Origin: Arctopsyche grandis
Lineage: Eukaryota > Arthropoda > Insecta > Trichoptera > Hydropsychidae
Assembly: GCF_051622035.1 (NCBI RefSeq)
Contig: NC_135360.1
Location: 2,042,001-2,106,000, forward strand
Direction: 5' to 3'
Length of the DNA: 64,000 nucleotides
Below the pieces are notes generated by a model that made no database searches, was not told the DNA's origin, and saw only the letters and a list, made by a program, of their open reading frames with translations. Both the position numbers and the translations under genes were made by a program. Of this stretch, positions 1 through 12,109 are shown piece after piece; position 1 is the first letter of the stretch; the number at the start of each line of letters is the position of its first letter.

Positions 1-718
1 ACCAAAACTTTATCAGCTCTAAGTTCGTACATAAATAATACAAATTTTCAGCTTGATACGTTAAGGGGTGTGGACAGAGTAGTGGGCACAACATTTTTGA
101 CCTTTCTAAGAAGAAAAAATCCCACTTCCGGTTCATTAAATATTTTTTATTTTTACTTAAAACCACTATCTTTATTATACATAATAAATATCAAGAAGAT
201 TAAAATAATTTAAAAGGTCAAAATAAAACAATGAAAAAATAATTAAATATTGTTTAAAAAAAAAAAACATTACTTCCGGTTTACGAGTTCTGACCAAAAC
301 CTAATGTGCTCTAAGTTAGTACATAAAGCATACATACATATGTACATAAATTTTCAACTTGATACGTTTAGGGGTGTGGACTGAATAGTGGGCACAACAT
401 TTTTGACCTTTTGGCCTAAGGGGAAAATAGAGGACACCTACATATAAGGCGAGGTACCATTTCCGGTCAACTAAAAATGTTGAAAAAAAATTACGTCATA
501 TCGATAAGAATTTCAGTAACCGATACTAAGTTTCAGTTCGATAGGACTAACGGTATTCAAAAAATCCCCAAAATACACACATACACAGACACATTTTTTC
601 TAGATCATAAAAACGTGATCAGTGATTGATTCCGAGTTCGAATCAATCAAAATCTCGAGTTTGAATTTTCGCATGATCACAAAACTTCATCTATTGTTAC
701 TACGTACATAGATAAAGT
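1..718. repeat. Dispersed repeat family R1, copy A (cut by the window start)
   Basis: This stretch resembles 41050-42060. Both carry several spaced copies of a short motif around ACTTCCGGT, a shared phrase on a GGGGTGTGGAC core, and the same right end (GTGATCAGT, then GCATGATCACAAAACTTC and GATAAAGTA). The right ends stop at the same point in both copies, so that is a true element boundary. No coding potential is seen. It could be the 3' part of a LINE or a non-autonomous element; the superfamily is not assigned. Confidence 0.6.
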
Positions 719-1995
719 AATTTATACCATTCGATTATCTCAATAGAACACTTCTTACAATTTTATCTTAAGAAAACTTCCCATTAATCCGATTACACTT
801 GGACGTTTAAGCACTGCGTCCTTCTATCTGGACGTGGAACGTAAATCTTTAAAAAAAATACAAAATAAAATTTTTCCATCAGTAGAAAGCAGAATAATTC
901 GTATATACGAACTTATGATGAAATAATCTGATAATAAAATAAAATAGACGATTCGAATTGAATTATTTATATACCCACTTGAAGAATTATTTACCTTGTA
1001 TTATTTAATAACAAAGCATTTCCAATTTCAGTAACATGATAAATACTCGTAGAAGTATTTAATTTGTGTTCACTTTATCGCGTGTTTAATACACTATAAA
1101 AGCTCTAAGCGAACGTTGTAAAAACTCTAGTTTATGTCCAATAAAATACATTGACGTACACACAAATAAAAAAAAAACTGACAAACAGTTACGTTTAATC
1201 AATATAATATTCAATAGAACATTCGCTCATATGTACGTTTTTTCACAATTTAATTTGAAAAATCACAACAAAACATTCTACATATTTTCTATTATGCAAT
1301 CTTATCTGAAAAAGCTTGACATCACCTAACTCAAGATAAATCCGAGACTCTCAGTTGACAAAACCTTTTTTTAAGCACGTCGGATTAAATTTATACAATT
1401 TTTTTATTCCAACATATGTACATACATGTGTCTTACAACATACAAGTAAAATTTATTTTAAGAAAATAAATTGAGCGTTTGCACGATAAAAGTGAAACTT
1501 CTGAAATTGGCAGAAAGGTCAAGTGTCTCTTTTCCAATTCATTATACATACTCTATTTAACCGTTCAGTAAAAAAAAACATTTAGTAGGTAAAAATAATG
1601 AATTGATCAGTGAATATAATAAATCTGTAATAAAATAGTATTTAAATAATATGAGCAGTAGTGAAACCAAAATGATCGGTATACATATAAACGAAATGAT
1701 AAGGTTTTTAAAATAAATGATTAATTATTAAATGAAACGATCAGTTTAACGCATTCTGACTGATGAAGTAGAGCCAATGTTGCCATATCGGATCGTTTTC
1801 GGTAGTGTATAGAAATATTGTCAATAGCAACATCTTCTCCACCCGCGTGCGTTTCTTTGTTTACGCCGGACCACGCGTTGATAAAATCTGACATTCACTG
1901 GTGTTTCTCGCTTTTCTACTGGCTTTCTTTCACTTGCTGACGCTGCTGGTTTGCTGATTTTTGTTTTTTCTCTTGGACTGACTTTTTTTTCGGAT
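719..1995. other. AT-rich non-coding DNA
   Basis: No convincing ORF or complete mobile element is seen. Several TGATCAGT-like motifs lie at 1600-1750 and recur elsewhere in the window. Confidence 0.5.
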
Positions 1996-2165
1996 ATGCG
2001 TACCGTCCTAACAATCTAATCTTAATTAAATAGGGCCAACCCTAACTTAACCTAACCTAACCTGACCCTTAAATAAATAAGTGTTGGCTGCTAAGATCTA
2101 AGATGGGCGACGCGCTATCATCGAACTGTCAAAAATTATTATTTATTTATTTATCTGATCACTTA
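1996..2165. repeat. TTAGG-like interstitial repeat fragment
   Basis: Short CCTAAC/TTAAATAAA arrays (complement of insect telomeric TTAGG, partly degenerate) are followed by GTGTTGGCTGCTAAGAT and AACTGTCAAAAATTAT. The same order of blocks is seen at 3165-3545 and, inverted, at 19185-19345, so this is a fragment of a dispersed element rather than telomeric DNA. Confidence 0.6.
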
Positions 2166-2984
2166 TTTATTAAATTACTGATCATTAAACCCACCAAATA
2201 ATTAGTTCCCTTATATATACCTATAGTCGATATAACAACAGCGTTCGTAAAATATGACTGAAAACGTTTACCTTTCGACGGAAGCATCCTGTATTTACGA
2301 AACATATGTACATACACTGAAACATACGTATATATATATAATAATATATCTAATTTAGCAATGTGAGGGATCCTATGCGAAGATAAATGAACAGCAGCTA
2401 CCTTCATAAATCAAAGCTTTCTTCACAATATAACCCATTGTCTAATAACAACTAAACATACACTCGTAGATACATACATACACACATGCCTAATATTAAT
2501 AACAAGCGTGTGTTTTGTTTTCACCATCGTCCATCACACAAATAAATAATATTAAACATACCTACATACAAAGGTGTAGCCAAATGTAACCCGGATTTCC
2601 CCCAAATGTAAGTCGTCTATTTAATAAAAATGTAATGTGCACTTTTGTCACAACGTTTTATCCAGTCCTAAAAGCAATTATGGAACCCTTTCTTTGTCGT
2701 TTTTTTTTTTTATTTTACCCCTTCTAAATCTTCAATGAGTTTTCCTTTCAATTCTGTTTTCATTCGAGGGAAAAGTACAAATGATAAACCGATGAGAAGC
2801 AAGGTTCATGTCTATTTTTGTCAAAACGTGTTGCATATTCAACGCGGTGTGTGTTTTTTGCCTATTTTAATGCCAATTTTAAAGCCCAAAAGAAATTAAT
2901 TCCTTTTGGGCATTAAAATTTTCATAACCTGAAACTTGATTGTGACGAAACCTTCTTGAGGCATCACTACGGTTTCCGTCAAAA
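2166..2984. other. Non-coding DNA with one strong hairpin
   Basis: No gene is seen. A perfect 9-bp stem (GCCCAAAAG at 2884-2892 with CTTTTGGGC at 2903-2911) can extend through flanking TTTTAATG/CATTAAAA. No function can be assigned. Confidence 0.45.
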
Positions 2985-3079
2985 AGTATATATGTTACAG
3001 GGAAACTGTTATTTTCTCAAGCAGTGAGTACGGATATAATATTAAAATTACAAATTCACTTCTCAATGTTAGTGAATTT

Positions 3080-3158
3080 GTAATTCGAATTACAACGTAA
3101 AAATTCGAATTACAACGTACGAATTCGAATTACAACGTATGAATTCGAATTATAACGT
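3080..3158. repeat. Tandem repeat, about 21 bp x 4
   Basis: Four successive units of the form GAATTCGAATTACAACGTA with small changes. The core GAATTCGAATT is nearly palindromic. The array lies inside the TTAGG-bearing element. Confidence 0.8.
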
Positions 3159-3604
3159 ACTGCCAAACCTTGCAACCTAACCTTAAATAAATAAAACCAA
3201 CCCTAACTTAACCTAACACCTAACCTTAAATAAATAAAACCAACCCTAACTTAACCTAACCTAACCTTAAATAAATAAGTGTTGGCTGTTAAGATATTAT
3301 GATTTGTTTGCTTCCGCATCTAGTCCCACGTATGCGGCATCAAAAAAAGCCAAATTGAAACAGATAGTGGATCGTGAGGAAAGTGGGAATGGACAGGAAT
3401 GGGGTTGTGGAGTTGGGGGGAGGGCGTGTGAGCGTGAGTTCAGCATCGGAATGGGGATGGAGAGGATCGGGGCTGTGACGTGGGGTGGCGCGATTCGTAT
3501 CGGCGACGCACTATCATCCAACTGTCAAAAATTATAATTTCACTGATAGGGACCAGTGAAAATGTAATTGGATAGGGAACTATGCACAGTGAATATGTAA
3601 CTGG

Positions 3605-3917
3605 TTATTTATTTATTTATTTTATTTTTTATTTATTAATAGTTTTGGACCATTGTGGCATTACAGGAAGAACCTAATGCACCACAATGGCCTACATTTA
3701 ACAAAGATATAAATACAAGTAAAATAAGTAAAAAACAGAAAAATTAAGAAGCAGAAAACATGTTAAAATAAAATAATAATAAAAAGTAACAAAAGAAAAA
3801 TAATAATACAATTAAAATAGTACATAAAAATGTACCAAGAAGAAAGAAAAAGTAATATAAATAAAACAAAATATGAATAAAAAAAATAAAATCACAGCGA
3901 GGCCCAAATGGAAGAGG
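3605..3917 (-). mobile_element. Nested retroelement tail (LINE or SINE 3' part)
   Basis: Read on the minus strand, this is an A-rich body ending in a (TAAA)n tail (3600-3640 on the plus strand). It includes the block at 3650-3700 that pairs a CCATTGTGG phrase with its inverse, comparable to the conserved 3' block of the SINE at 17220. A related uninterrupted site at 30895-30915 lacks this 310-bp segment, which shows it is an insertion. Confidence 0.55.
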
Positions 3918-3990
3918 ATTTCACTGAAACGTCAGTGAAATTATAATTTCACTATTTTATTAAATTATAGAAACTTTCGATGAAATAGGT

Positions 3991-4809
3991 GATACTCCGG
4001 CTACTTTTGGCTACTCCTGTAAATCAGATCTGTTACTTGATTACGGTAATTCAATTAATGGACCGACCCCGATTGAAACTCGTCGAGTTTTGGAAACCGC
4101 CGCTTCTAGTTTTCGGGTTACAAATAACTTTGGATGATTAACGACAAACGGCCATTTCATTTAAAACACTATTACGAAGCGAAAATTCACAGTTCGAAAT
4201 TTTATATGTACATTTTCTTCGATAAATGATTCAGCGCCTTTCACCCGAAATTTCAACCCTCTAAATAATATAATAGCAAAATCCTTTGGCATTCACGATA
4301 GATTGGAATTTAAATATAAATAAGTAAAAACCATTAAACGAAATATCGTTTTAAAACATTTACATACATAAATGAATCTAAAAAATATATAAAATATATC
4401 TTATACATATGTATGCAGTGTTGTTCAATTCTCAGGAATATTCTCTAAACAGAAAATTTCGTTTTTCCAAACGTCTAAGGAGCTTTTATACCATTACGTT
4501 CCAATTGAACTTCGGTTTCTGTGAAGGACGAGTTTATTGGGCCAGGAAATTAAATAAGCGCCAATACATATGGATGGTGTTATTTTTTGTGATAAAATCC
4601 AATTTTCTGGATAAACATCACATCTACATAAAGAATAAAGTAGAATTTTTATTATACATCAAATTTTCAGCTTAAAATGAATTATTCAACAAAAGTTCGA
4701 ATGTGTGTAACGACTAGTAAAAACAACATACATAAATACATAGTTTCATTTTATAATATTTGATTCAATATGCATATGTACATTACATAATACCTATGTA
4801 CATATGTAC
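3991..4809. other. AT-rich non-coding DNA
   Basis: No supported gene. An 88-codon open frame at 4409-4675 shows no recognisable domain, is rich in AT-driven residues and is judged fortuitous. Confidence 0.5.
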
Positions 4810-4813
4810 ATAC

Positions 4814-5437
4814 TGTTATGTACCTCGCTTATCAATGTAGTCGACTAACCAGTAGGGATAAGACACACCGTTGATTTGTGGCACACCTAATTTAATAAGT
4901 AGCACCATTGATTAATAGCACACCTTAAACACTGACTAACTAAAATTGTACGAGATGTGTCTTCAACACTTAATTGTTTTAAAGAATAGTATATAAACTC
5001 ATGTTCTGTTAGAATTTAAGTTAGTCATCACTAAAGCCCGGACCCAGAAGGTGCCGCGTATTGTTCAAATGTTGTAAATGCATTGTTAAAGGTTTGCTGA
5101 ACCTTTTTTACAAAGGATTTACAACAATGGAACAATGAGCGGCCCCTTGGCTATCCTACCTCTAGTCATCACCATTAAGACTCTGAGAGTGGTAGTCATC
5201 AGCATTGAGACTCCGAGAGTAGCAGTCAACACATCAGCAGCAGGACATAGTTAAATAGTGAAGCAAAGTTGAAGTGAAACAGTTCTTCGTATCTCATTTA
5301 AATTCTCCGTTCCATAATTAAATTCTACCAATTAGATAAATGTAACGTTACTTTAATAATAATAAATAAATCTTGGTTAGTTAACCAAGTAGTTTAAAAA
5401 AAAGAAAAATTATTTAATCTTTCATTGGAACGTGACA
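4814..5437 (+). mobile_element. Solo LTR, Gypsy-like
   Basis: The 624-bp segment begins TGTTATGTACC and ends GAACGTGACA (TG...CA). It is flanked on both sides by ATAC (4810-4813 and 5438-5441), a 4-bp target duplication. A TATATAAA-type box near 4990 and AATAAATAAA near 5365 are in the right order for U3 and R on the plus strand. No internal coding region adjoins it, so it is a solo LTR. The 4-bp duplication favours Gypsy; the family is inferred. Confidence 0.75.
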
Positions 5438-5442
5438 ATACA

Positions 5443-7619
5443 TTTTTTTTTTTTTTTTTTTTTTTTATTATTACGAAATTATGTTCACAATACATCTTAT
5501 ATCTATTTTAATAGCTACTGATCTACTGATCATTTTCTATTTTACAATTTTAATTTAATTTGGTTAGTAATCACAGTATTATATTATTCTAATGTTAATC
5601 TAAAGCATAATAGGAAAAAGAGCTCAAAAACCTATTTACAATCCTTATAAATGTTCATAATACATCTAATACATAATATTAATTAAAGACTATCTAAAGT
5701 CGATGACCTAAAGCAGATTGTGTTTAGGTAATCTGTGTTTATACCTGAAGGGTATAGACATTTTATTGTAATCACCGAGACTCTTCACAAGTGTGTTAGT
5801 ATGGTTATTAGTGATTCTTTCATAGAATCTACTGGTTAGTTTGTTAGTAATGTCTGTAACAAACGGAATATTATATATAGCATGCAGTTTTTTCAGGTTA
5901 GTATATATGGGTGTATTATAAATTATTTTAAGGGATTTATTTTGTATTACTTGGAGCTTGGAAAGGTTAGTATTCGAGGCGTTATTCCATACAGGTGAAG
6001 CATAGGTTAATAATGGTAATATGAGCGCGCGATATAATTTTATTTTATTTTGCGTTGATAAAGAACTATGGCGATTAAATATTGGATATATTGAGGATAT
6101 ACCCCGCATCGCCTTGCATTTCGCTGCCTCAATGTGAGGTGCCCATCTCATTCTTTTATCAAACGTTACTCCTAAATATTTTATTACTGACTGCCATTTC
6201 AGACTTTCTCCAGAGGGGATTTTCAGATCTGAACTTGGCTTATGTTTTCTAACACTAAAGAATATGGCGTCTGTTTTGGTTTGATTAATTTGAATTTTCC
6301 ACTTAGTGAAGTGTTCAGTCATTGTTTTAATTGCAAATTCAAGATTTTAAGAATAGTGTCTGGTTTTTTGCTACTTGTGAAGCAAGCTGTATCATCTGCA
6401 TATAGGGCTATGTGACAGTTTTTTGGAATAGGTATGTCATTTATATATATGGAGAACAAGAGTGGGCCAAGCAAGCTCCCCTGCGGAACGCCAGCTGCGA
6501 TTATTTTTGGAGACGATAATTCATTATTTACGCTAACCACTAGCTTTCTACGAGTTAAGTACGATTTGATGATGAGAATTAGGTAGTTTGGTATTTTGTT
6601 AATAAGGAGCTTATGAATGAGTCCATCGTGCCAAACCGTGTCGAAGGCCTTTTCTATGTCGAGACATACCATTCCGGTACTTCTCTTCATATTAAAGTTC
6701 TTCGTCACGTGTTCAGTTAGTCTTGTTAGTTGTTGGGTCGTGGAATGTCCAGTGCGAAATCCAAATTGTTCATTTATTAATTTCTTATTTACGACTTTAA
6801 GTAAACGTGTGTAGATTATTTTTTCCAGAATTTTTGAAAGCGTGCAAAGTAAGCTAATGGGTCGATAATTGGCCGGGTTTTTTGAGCTTTTATCGGGCTT
6901 AAGTATGGGAATTACGTTGGCTGTTTTCCAGTATTCTGGGAAATACCCGGTGAGTAAACATGCGTTGAATATTTTAGATAGTGAGACTAAAGCTTTAAAT
7001 GGAAGTTGTTTGATTGTGATGTTATCTATTGAATCTCGCCCAGGTGCCTTTTTATTTTTTAAATTACGTATTATATTTTGGATTTCACACGGATGCACCA
7101 ATTTTATATTTTTAGTACTGTTAGTGGGAGTTTTTGTGATGATTTTAATGGACCGGTTGACTTTATTATGCGTTGGTATGTGATTGTAATGTTGTGTGAG
7201 TGTGTGATGTTTTTGGAAGGATTTTGATAATAGTTCTGCTTTGTCGCAATCACGCGTCACTGAGATTGCTGCATCATCTAATGGAGGAATCGAGTTTTTT
7301 GTCCTGCGAATCGCTTTAGCTAATTTCCATAGAGAGCCATCAACTGAGCTCAATTTTTCTAATTTTTTAGACCAAGCTTCATTTTTGATTTCTTTGATTC
7401 TAATTTTAATTTGATATGTGAGCTTATTAATTAATGTTTTCAATGCTGGATTTTTTGATGTTTGCCAAATTTTACGGAGTTTATTTTTACTTTTAATTAG
7501 ATTTGCAACAAAGTCAGTTATCTCTAATTTGTGTTCAATGTATTGTGTCTTAGGTATGTGAAGGTGTTTGGATCGAGTTATTGATTCCGTTAGGTGTATT
7601 ATGGAGCTGTCGATTACAT
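5443..7619 (-). mobile_element. 5'-truncated Jockey-clade LINE
   Basis: A non-LTR retrotransposon on the minus strand: reverse transcriptase frames at 5708-7619, a short 3' UTR, and a poly(A) tail seen as a T tract at 5443-5467. A 9-bp direct repeat ACAATACAT flanks it (5435-5443 and 7620-7628), consistent with a target-site duplication. The left copy overlaps the last bases of the solo LTR, so the LINE arrived after that LTR. ORF1 and the endonuclease are missing, the usual outcome of 5' truncation on insertion. Confidence 0.85.
5708..7619 (-). pseudogene. Jockey-type reverse transcriptase, 5'-truncated and frameshifted
   Basis: The protein would copy the LINE RNA into DNA at the nicked target. 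The larger frame (stop at 6319) contains the RT core: a KAPGRDSI block, the fingers motif ANYRPISLL, LDIEKAFDTVWH, GVPQGSLLGP and the catalytic YADDTA box. The second frame (5708-6322) continues with WKIQINQTKTD and the thumb and C-terminal region (KYLGVTFD, PLLTYASPVW). The frames are joined by a one-base loss near 6335-6345: the upstream frame ends LQLKQ-stop while the expected continuation FAIKTMTEHF is read in the next frame. Open sequence before about 7619 is flanking DNA, not protein. The endonuclease is absent, so the copy is dead. Confidence 0.85.
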
Positions 7620-7628
7620 ACAATACAT

Positions 7629-8184
7629 ACATAACATATATAATATACATATGTTATGTATATAGTATGTATATTATATACGTTACAGTAAAAACGTCAA
7701 ATCTCGAATTAGTATACACTGACTAGTAAGTATGTACACTAGCTTTGGTTTTTAACAAAAGCTTACTACGATAGATTCCGCAGATACTCTTACTAGACAA
7801 AGTATACATTGGCGCGTGAATTCATACACTTGCTGCTGTGCACTAGTAAACCTACTAACGAATAAAATTTGAGTGGTTCGACAGCTATGAATTTTATTCT
7901 AAAGAATAAAACTGATTGTGTTCATATAACTAATTTATTGTTGGATCACACCTATGATTTTAGGCTACATTTTATTTTGTTTATTAGTAATATGTTCTTT
8001 AATATAATATCTCATTCTTTCAGTTTTTAGTTTAATTCGTCATAGGCCGACTATATACTTGTTAAGAATGTAAACTTGTTATTTCTTTAGTATTTATATT
8101 CAGTATTAAGTATTAGTATTATTTATATTTAGTATTGTATAAATATAATTATATTTGTAATGTCAAAATGGATTTACCTGTAAT
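7629..8184. other. AT-rich non-coding DNA
   Basis: No gene or complete element is seen between the Jockey target duplication and the AT microsatellite. Confidence 0.5.
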
Positions 8185-8185
8185 C

Positions 8186-8195
<10 letters not shown>

Positions 8196-8263
<68 letters not shown>

Positions 8264-8264
8264 T
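8196..8264. repeat. (AT)n microsatellite
   Basis: A nearly pure run of AT dinucleotides. It adjoins the 3' tail of the RTE LINE, which may have inserted into or beside it. Confidence 0.9.
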
Positions 8265-11200
8265 CATCATCATCATCATCATCATCATTTACAGCCATTC
8301 GCCATCCACTGCTGGATGAAGGCCTCTCCAACACGCTTCCACTCGTCTCTGTTTTGCGCAACACTCATCCATCTCATTCCGCACATTTTCCTAATTTCGT
8401 TCACCCATCTTCCTTGCGGTCTTCCTTTTACTCTTTTGCCTTCTCTCGGGTACCATTCAAGCACTTCTTTTGTCCACCTTTCGTCCATCCTCCTAGCTAC
8501 GTGACTCGCCCATTGCCATTTCAATCTCTTCACTCTATCCACTATGTCCACTACCCTTGTCATATTTCTCACCCACGTGTTCCGCTTCCTGTCTTTCCTC
8601 GTTATGCCAAGCATACAGCGTTCCATACTTCTTTGAGTGCATTGGATTTTATTTTGCATCTTGGCGTTCAGTGTCCAAGTTTCACATCCATACGTCATCA
8701 CTGGCAAAACGCATTGATCAAAGATCCTTTTCTTCAGGCAGAGTGGCATTTTTGATTTAAAAACAGCATTCATCCGTCCAAATGCACTCCATCCTAATTT
8801 CATACGTCTCTTTATCTCTTCATTTTTACTACCAGACATGTCAATTATTTGACCTAAATATAAATAATTATTTACTACTTCTACTGGTTTATCATCTAAG
8901 GGGATGCTATCAGGCATGCAATAACTATTGAACATTAGTTTAGTCTTATCTACGCTAATTTTTAATCCTACTTTTCTACTTTCCCTGTCCAGCTGTGTTA
9001 GTCTGATAAGTAGGTCAGCTGAATCACGAGCTACTAAAACTATATCGTCTGCGAACCGAAGGTGACTCAAAAAGCGACCATTGATGCTTACTCCGGCTGT
9101 ATCCCAATCCAAGTTCCTGAAAACTCCCTCAAGCACCGCATTGAATAACTTGGGCGAGATTGTATCTCCTTGTCTTACTCCTTTTCCTATGCTAAATCTA
9201 TCTGTACCTGAAAAAATTTTAACCGAAGCTGTGGCATTCTTATATATTGCAGCTAACAGTCCCACATAGGGTTCCGGCACTCCCTGTGTTTTTAGAGCGT
9301 TAAGTACTGCATTATGACTAACTGTATCGAAGGCTTTCTCATAATCGACGAAACCTAGGCACAATGGCCGTTGATATTCGTTGGCGCACTCGATTAGTTC
9401 GCCAACTACTTGGAGGTGGTCCATTGTGCTGAAATTTGCCCTAAACCCTGCCTGCTCTATAGGTTGGTTCTCGTCGAGGATATTCTTCAGCCTTTCTTTA
9501 ATAACCTTCGTGAAGAGCTTGTAGACCGCTGAAAGTAGACTAATGGGTCGGTAGTTCTTGATATCGCTTTTGTCGCCTTTTTTGTGTATTAAAATGATAG
9601 TTGCGTTATTCCATCCTTCTGGTATAGCTTGGTTCTGGATGCATTTGCTGAAAAGCCTAGCTAAGATATTAATTAGGGGGGGGCCGCCACATTTTAGTAA
9701 GTCAATGGGAATATTATCTTCCCCTGGGGTTTTACCGTTCTTTGCAGTTTTTAGCGCGGCCTCTACTTCGCTAGGCAATACTGCAGGAACCCTTTGGCCG
9801 TGTGTCGATTCCGGAACGGGAAATTGACCGTTGTTGTTCTCTTAAAGTTTTGCATAGAACGTATAAACTCTGTCTATGATCTCTTCTCTATTCCTAATTA
9901 TTACTCCGCTCTCTGATCTGATTGCGATCATTTGGTTTTTGCCTAAGAAAAGATCTTGTTTGCACTTTTTCAGGCTACGGTTATTCTTAATGGTATTTTC
10001 TATTAGCTTGCTGTTAAAATCCCTGACATCCCTGACTATTCTCTTCTTAATTTCCTTATTTACTAGATTGTATTCTTGCTTATTATTATCCCTATCTAAC
10101 TTCCTTTTATGCTTAATTAGATTTTTGGTTTCCTCTAAAATTTTGCTTAGCTTAATCTGTTTCCTGAGTCCAACTAATTTCTTACCTGTTGAGGTTAGAA
10201 CCGAACTAATTACAGTGTTCAATTCCTCGATGTCTGCTTCTGGGTTTAATTTCCCGTATCGATTTCCAAGTTCGAGTTCGAATTCCTTTTTCCTAGACCT
10301 TAGTTGAGCGAAATCTGGAGAGTTACTGCATCCTTTTATTAATTTCCTACGTTCGCAATTTATATTAATGGCCATCTTGGCACGGACTAATCTGTGATCG
10401 CTACCTATATCTACTTTACTTAAAACACTAACGTCTTTAACGGAGTGCAGGGCATTTGTTAGGATGAAATCGATCTCGTTTCTGTCTCCTTTAGGACTCT
10501 CCCAAGTCCACTTATTGTTGGTGTTTTTCCTGAAAAATGAATTAGTGATAAAGAGCCTGTTGTGTTATGCGAATTCTATGAGGCGATCGCCTCTGTCGTT
10601 TCTTTGGCCGGTACCAAAATTGCCTACTGCTCTTTCTGTATTTGCCTTTTGTCCTATTTTTGCGTTAAAGTCGCCCATGATTATTTTAAAGTGGTGACGG
10701 CTATTATCGTATGCGCCCTGTATTTTTTCGTAGAAGTCTTCTATTTCCTCGTCTGGGTGGCTAGATGTGGGGGCGTACACTTGGAAGATTTGACAAGTGT
10801 ACCTGCTCGAGATTCTTAATACTATATAGCATATACGTTCCGATATGTCGCTTATTTCTATAATATTTCTTTCTATTCTCTTATTGATAAGAAACCCTAC
10901 TCCTCGTATTCTACCATTTGGTAGCCCTCTCCAGTAGAGACAGTTACCACTTTTTAGGATTATTTGGTTTTGCTGTTTTCGTCTTACTTCACTAAGTCCT
11001 ACTATATCCCATTTGATATTTTCTAATTCATTCTCTAATGCAAGCACACTTCCTTCACTCGATAACGTTCTTACATTGTATGTAGCTACATACAGATTTC
11101 TATTAGCTAAGCTATCATCCATCGTCACTCTTACCTTGTTGGAGGTTTGGATATTAGTTTTCTCGCATTTATCCAAGATGTGTTGAGAAAAAGGCGGTAC

Positions 11201-11280
11201 TTGAGAGAGAGTTCCATTCAAGGATTGAGTCATAACCGCCGTAGACTCTTCTCTGTATTCAGGTCAGGTGTCGGATTTTC
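8265..11280 (-). mobile_element. Near full-length RTE-clade LINE
   Basis: A minus-strand non-LTR retrotransposon made of one long endonuclease-RT frame. It ends in eight TGA trinucleotides (CAT x 8 on the plus strand, 8265-8288) instead of poly(A), as is characteristic of RTE elements. The element stop codon is the first TGA of that tail, so there is essentially no 3' UTR. The 5' boundary is not sharply defined; it lies shortly upstream of 11233. Confidence 0.85.
8285..11233 (-). pseudogene. RTE endonuclease-reverse transcriptase polyprotein with two in-frame stops
   Basis: A single 982-codon frame runs from ATG at 11233 to TGA at 8285, interrupted only by TAA at 10565-10567 (codon 223) and TAA at 9842-9844 (codon 464); there is no frameshift. 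Codons 45-280 form an APE-type endonuclease: ATYNVRTL, GLSEVRR, VYAPTS, MGDFNAKIG, NEIDFIL and the terminal GSDHRLV give the Asn, Glu, Asp and His set. From about codon 490 comes the RT: KTPGEDNIP, NYRPISLL, VDYEKAFDTV, GVRQGDTISP and the catalytic FADD at codons 727-730, then a C-terminal region with a TYGCETWTL block. The endonuclease would nick the target and the RT prime from it. Two point nonsense changes suggest a fairly young dead copy. A decayed relative lies at 48062-48226. Confidence 0.88.
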
Positions 11281-11996
11281 ATCCTAGGTATCACTTGGAT
11301 CACTTATGGGTTATTACATGCCATTTAACAGGGTTACTTTGTAAGTGGAAGTAGTTAGTTATGATAATAATAGATTAGCAATTGTTATACTACTTTTAAA
11401 AATCTTTATCGTGAGACGCCTCTTTGGAGACAACGGATTTATATATGTGAGTGCGGTTTGCAATTTAATATTTTAATAATAACTTTAGTAAAGAATATAA
11501 AATTACACGAATTACTTTAATATAATTTAAATATGAAAAAGAACATAGACAGTTGGGAAACACCGTTTCTGTTTGCTATTATTCTATTAAGTAAAGTTCG
11601 TTAAAAATTTTTTGGCTGGAAGCAATTATGTGGAAGATTTATTGCTTCTGTGGGACCGAACAATGACTGACGAAGGACCCTTTTTTTTGTATTCAGGTAA
11701 GAAGATGTATCTCGTTCGTATATGCTTTTGCTCAGATTCGACACAAAAATTAGCACAAAGTTTTTCGAAATAACTGATATAAAACCGCTTTTTACGACCG
11801 ATTTGCTGTTTATTTTTACACTTAAATTATACTAGGATTCAATTAGTAAAATAAGTGAGTAGATGGTTAAGTTTTTAGATTAAATTTCGTGCAATAGCCG
11901 GGTTTAAGCGAGTAATAGCGGGGATAACGCAGAAGCACGTCTTCCCCGCATGACACGAAAGACCGAACTCCATATATATATATATATATAAACCTC
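11281..11996. other. Non-coding DNA
   Basis: No gene is seen. A short (AT)n tract lies at 11971-11990, just before the TTAA MITE. Confidence 0.45.
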
Positions 11997-12000
11997 TTAA

Positions 12001-12082
12001 CCGCTTAGCTGCCCAAAGCGCCTTAAGGCGCAAACAGCCGTATCTATTATACGCTCAGCGCGTCGGCTGGGCGTCTAAGTGG
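12001..12082. mobile_element. 82-bp TTAA MITE (piggyBac-like)
   Basis: TTAA occurs on each side (11997-12000 and 12083-12086). The ends form a 15-bp inverted repeat, CCGCTTAGCTGCCCA against the complement of TGGGCGTCTAAGTGG, with three mismatches. An inner GCGCCTTAAGGCGC palindrome makes the whole copy hairpin-like. TTAA duplication with CC-starting ends is the piggyBac pattern. No coding capacity. Confidence 0.7.
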
Positions 12083-12109
12083 TTAATAATAATATTCGTA
12101 ATTAAGATT

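Larger units (their letters stand above)
2985..3990. mobile_element. TTAGG-bearing repeat element with a nested insertion
   Basis: It starts with TATATGTTACAGGGAAA, like the left end of the element at 30652. It contains a tandem repeat (3080-3158), three CCTAAC-type blocks (3165-3270), and the AACTGTCAAAAATTATAAT block that also ends the copies at 2130 and 19185. At 3595-3604 it runs into an insertion and resumes at about 3918 with the same TTTCACTGAAACGTCAGTG found uninterrupted at 30908. No transposase is present. Confidence 0.55.

Noticed and set aside
1996-3270. A true telomere or chromosome-fusion site
   Set aside because: The TTAGG-like runs are short and degenerate, and the same flanking text recurs at other loci.
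3304-3537. 77-codon frame with Gly/Glu-rich product
   Set aside because: Lies inside the TTAGG-bearing repeat and has no domain; composition reflects a locally GC-rich insert.
8135-8755. 206-codon plus-strand frame starting in the AT microsatellite
   Set aside because: It starts with a Tyr-Ile run from (AT)n and then reads the RTE antisense strand.
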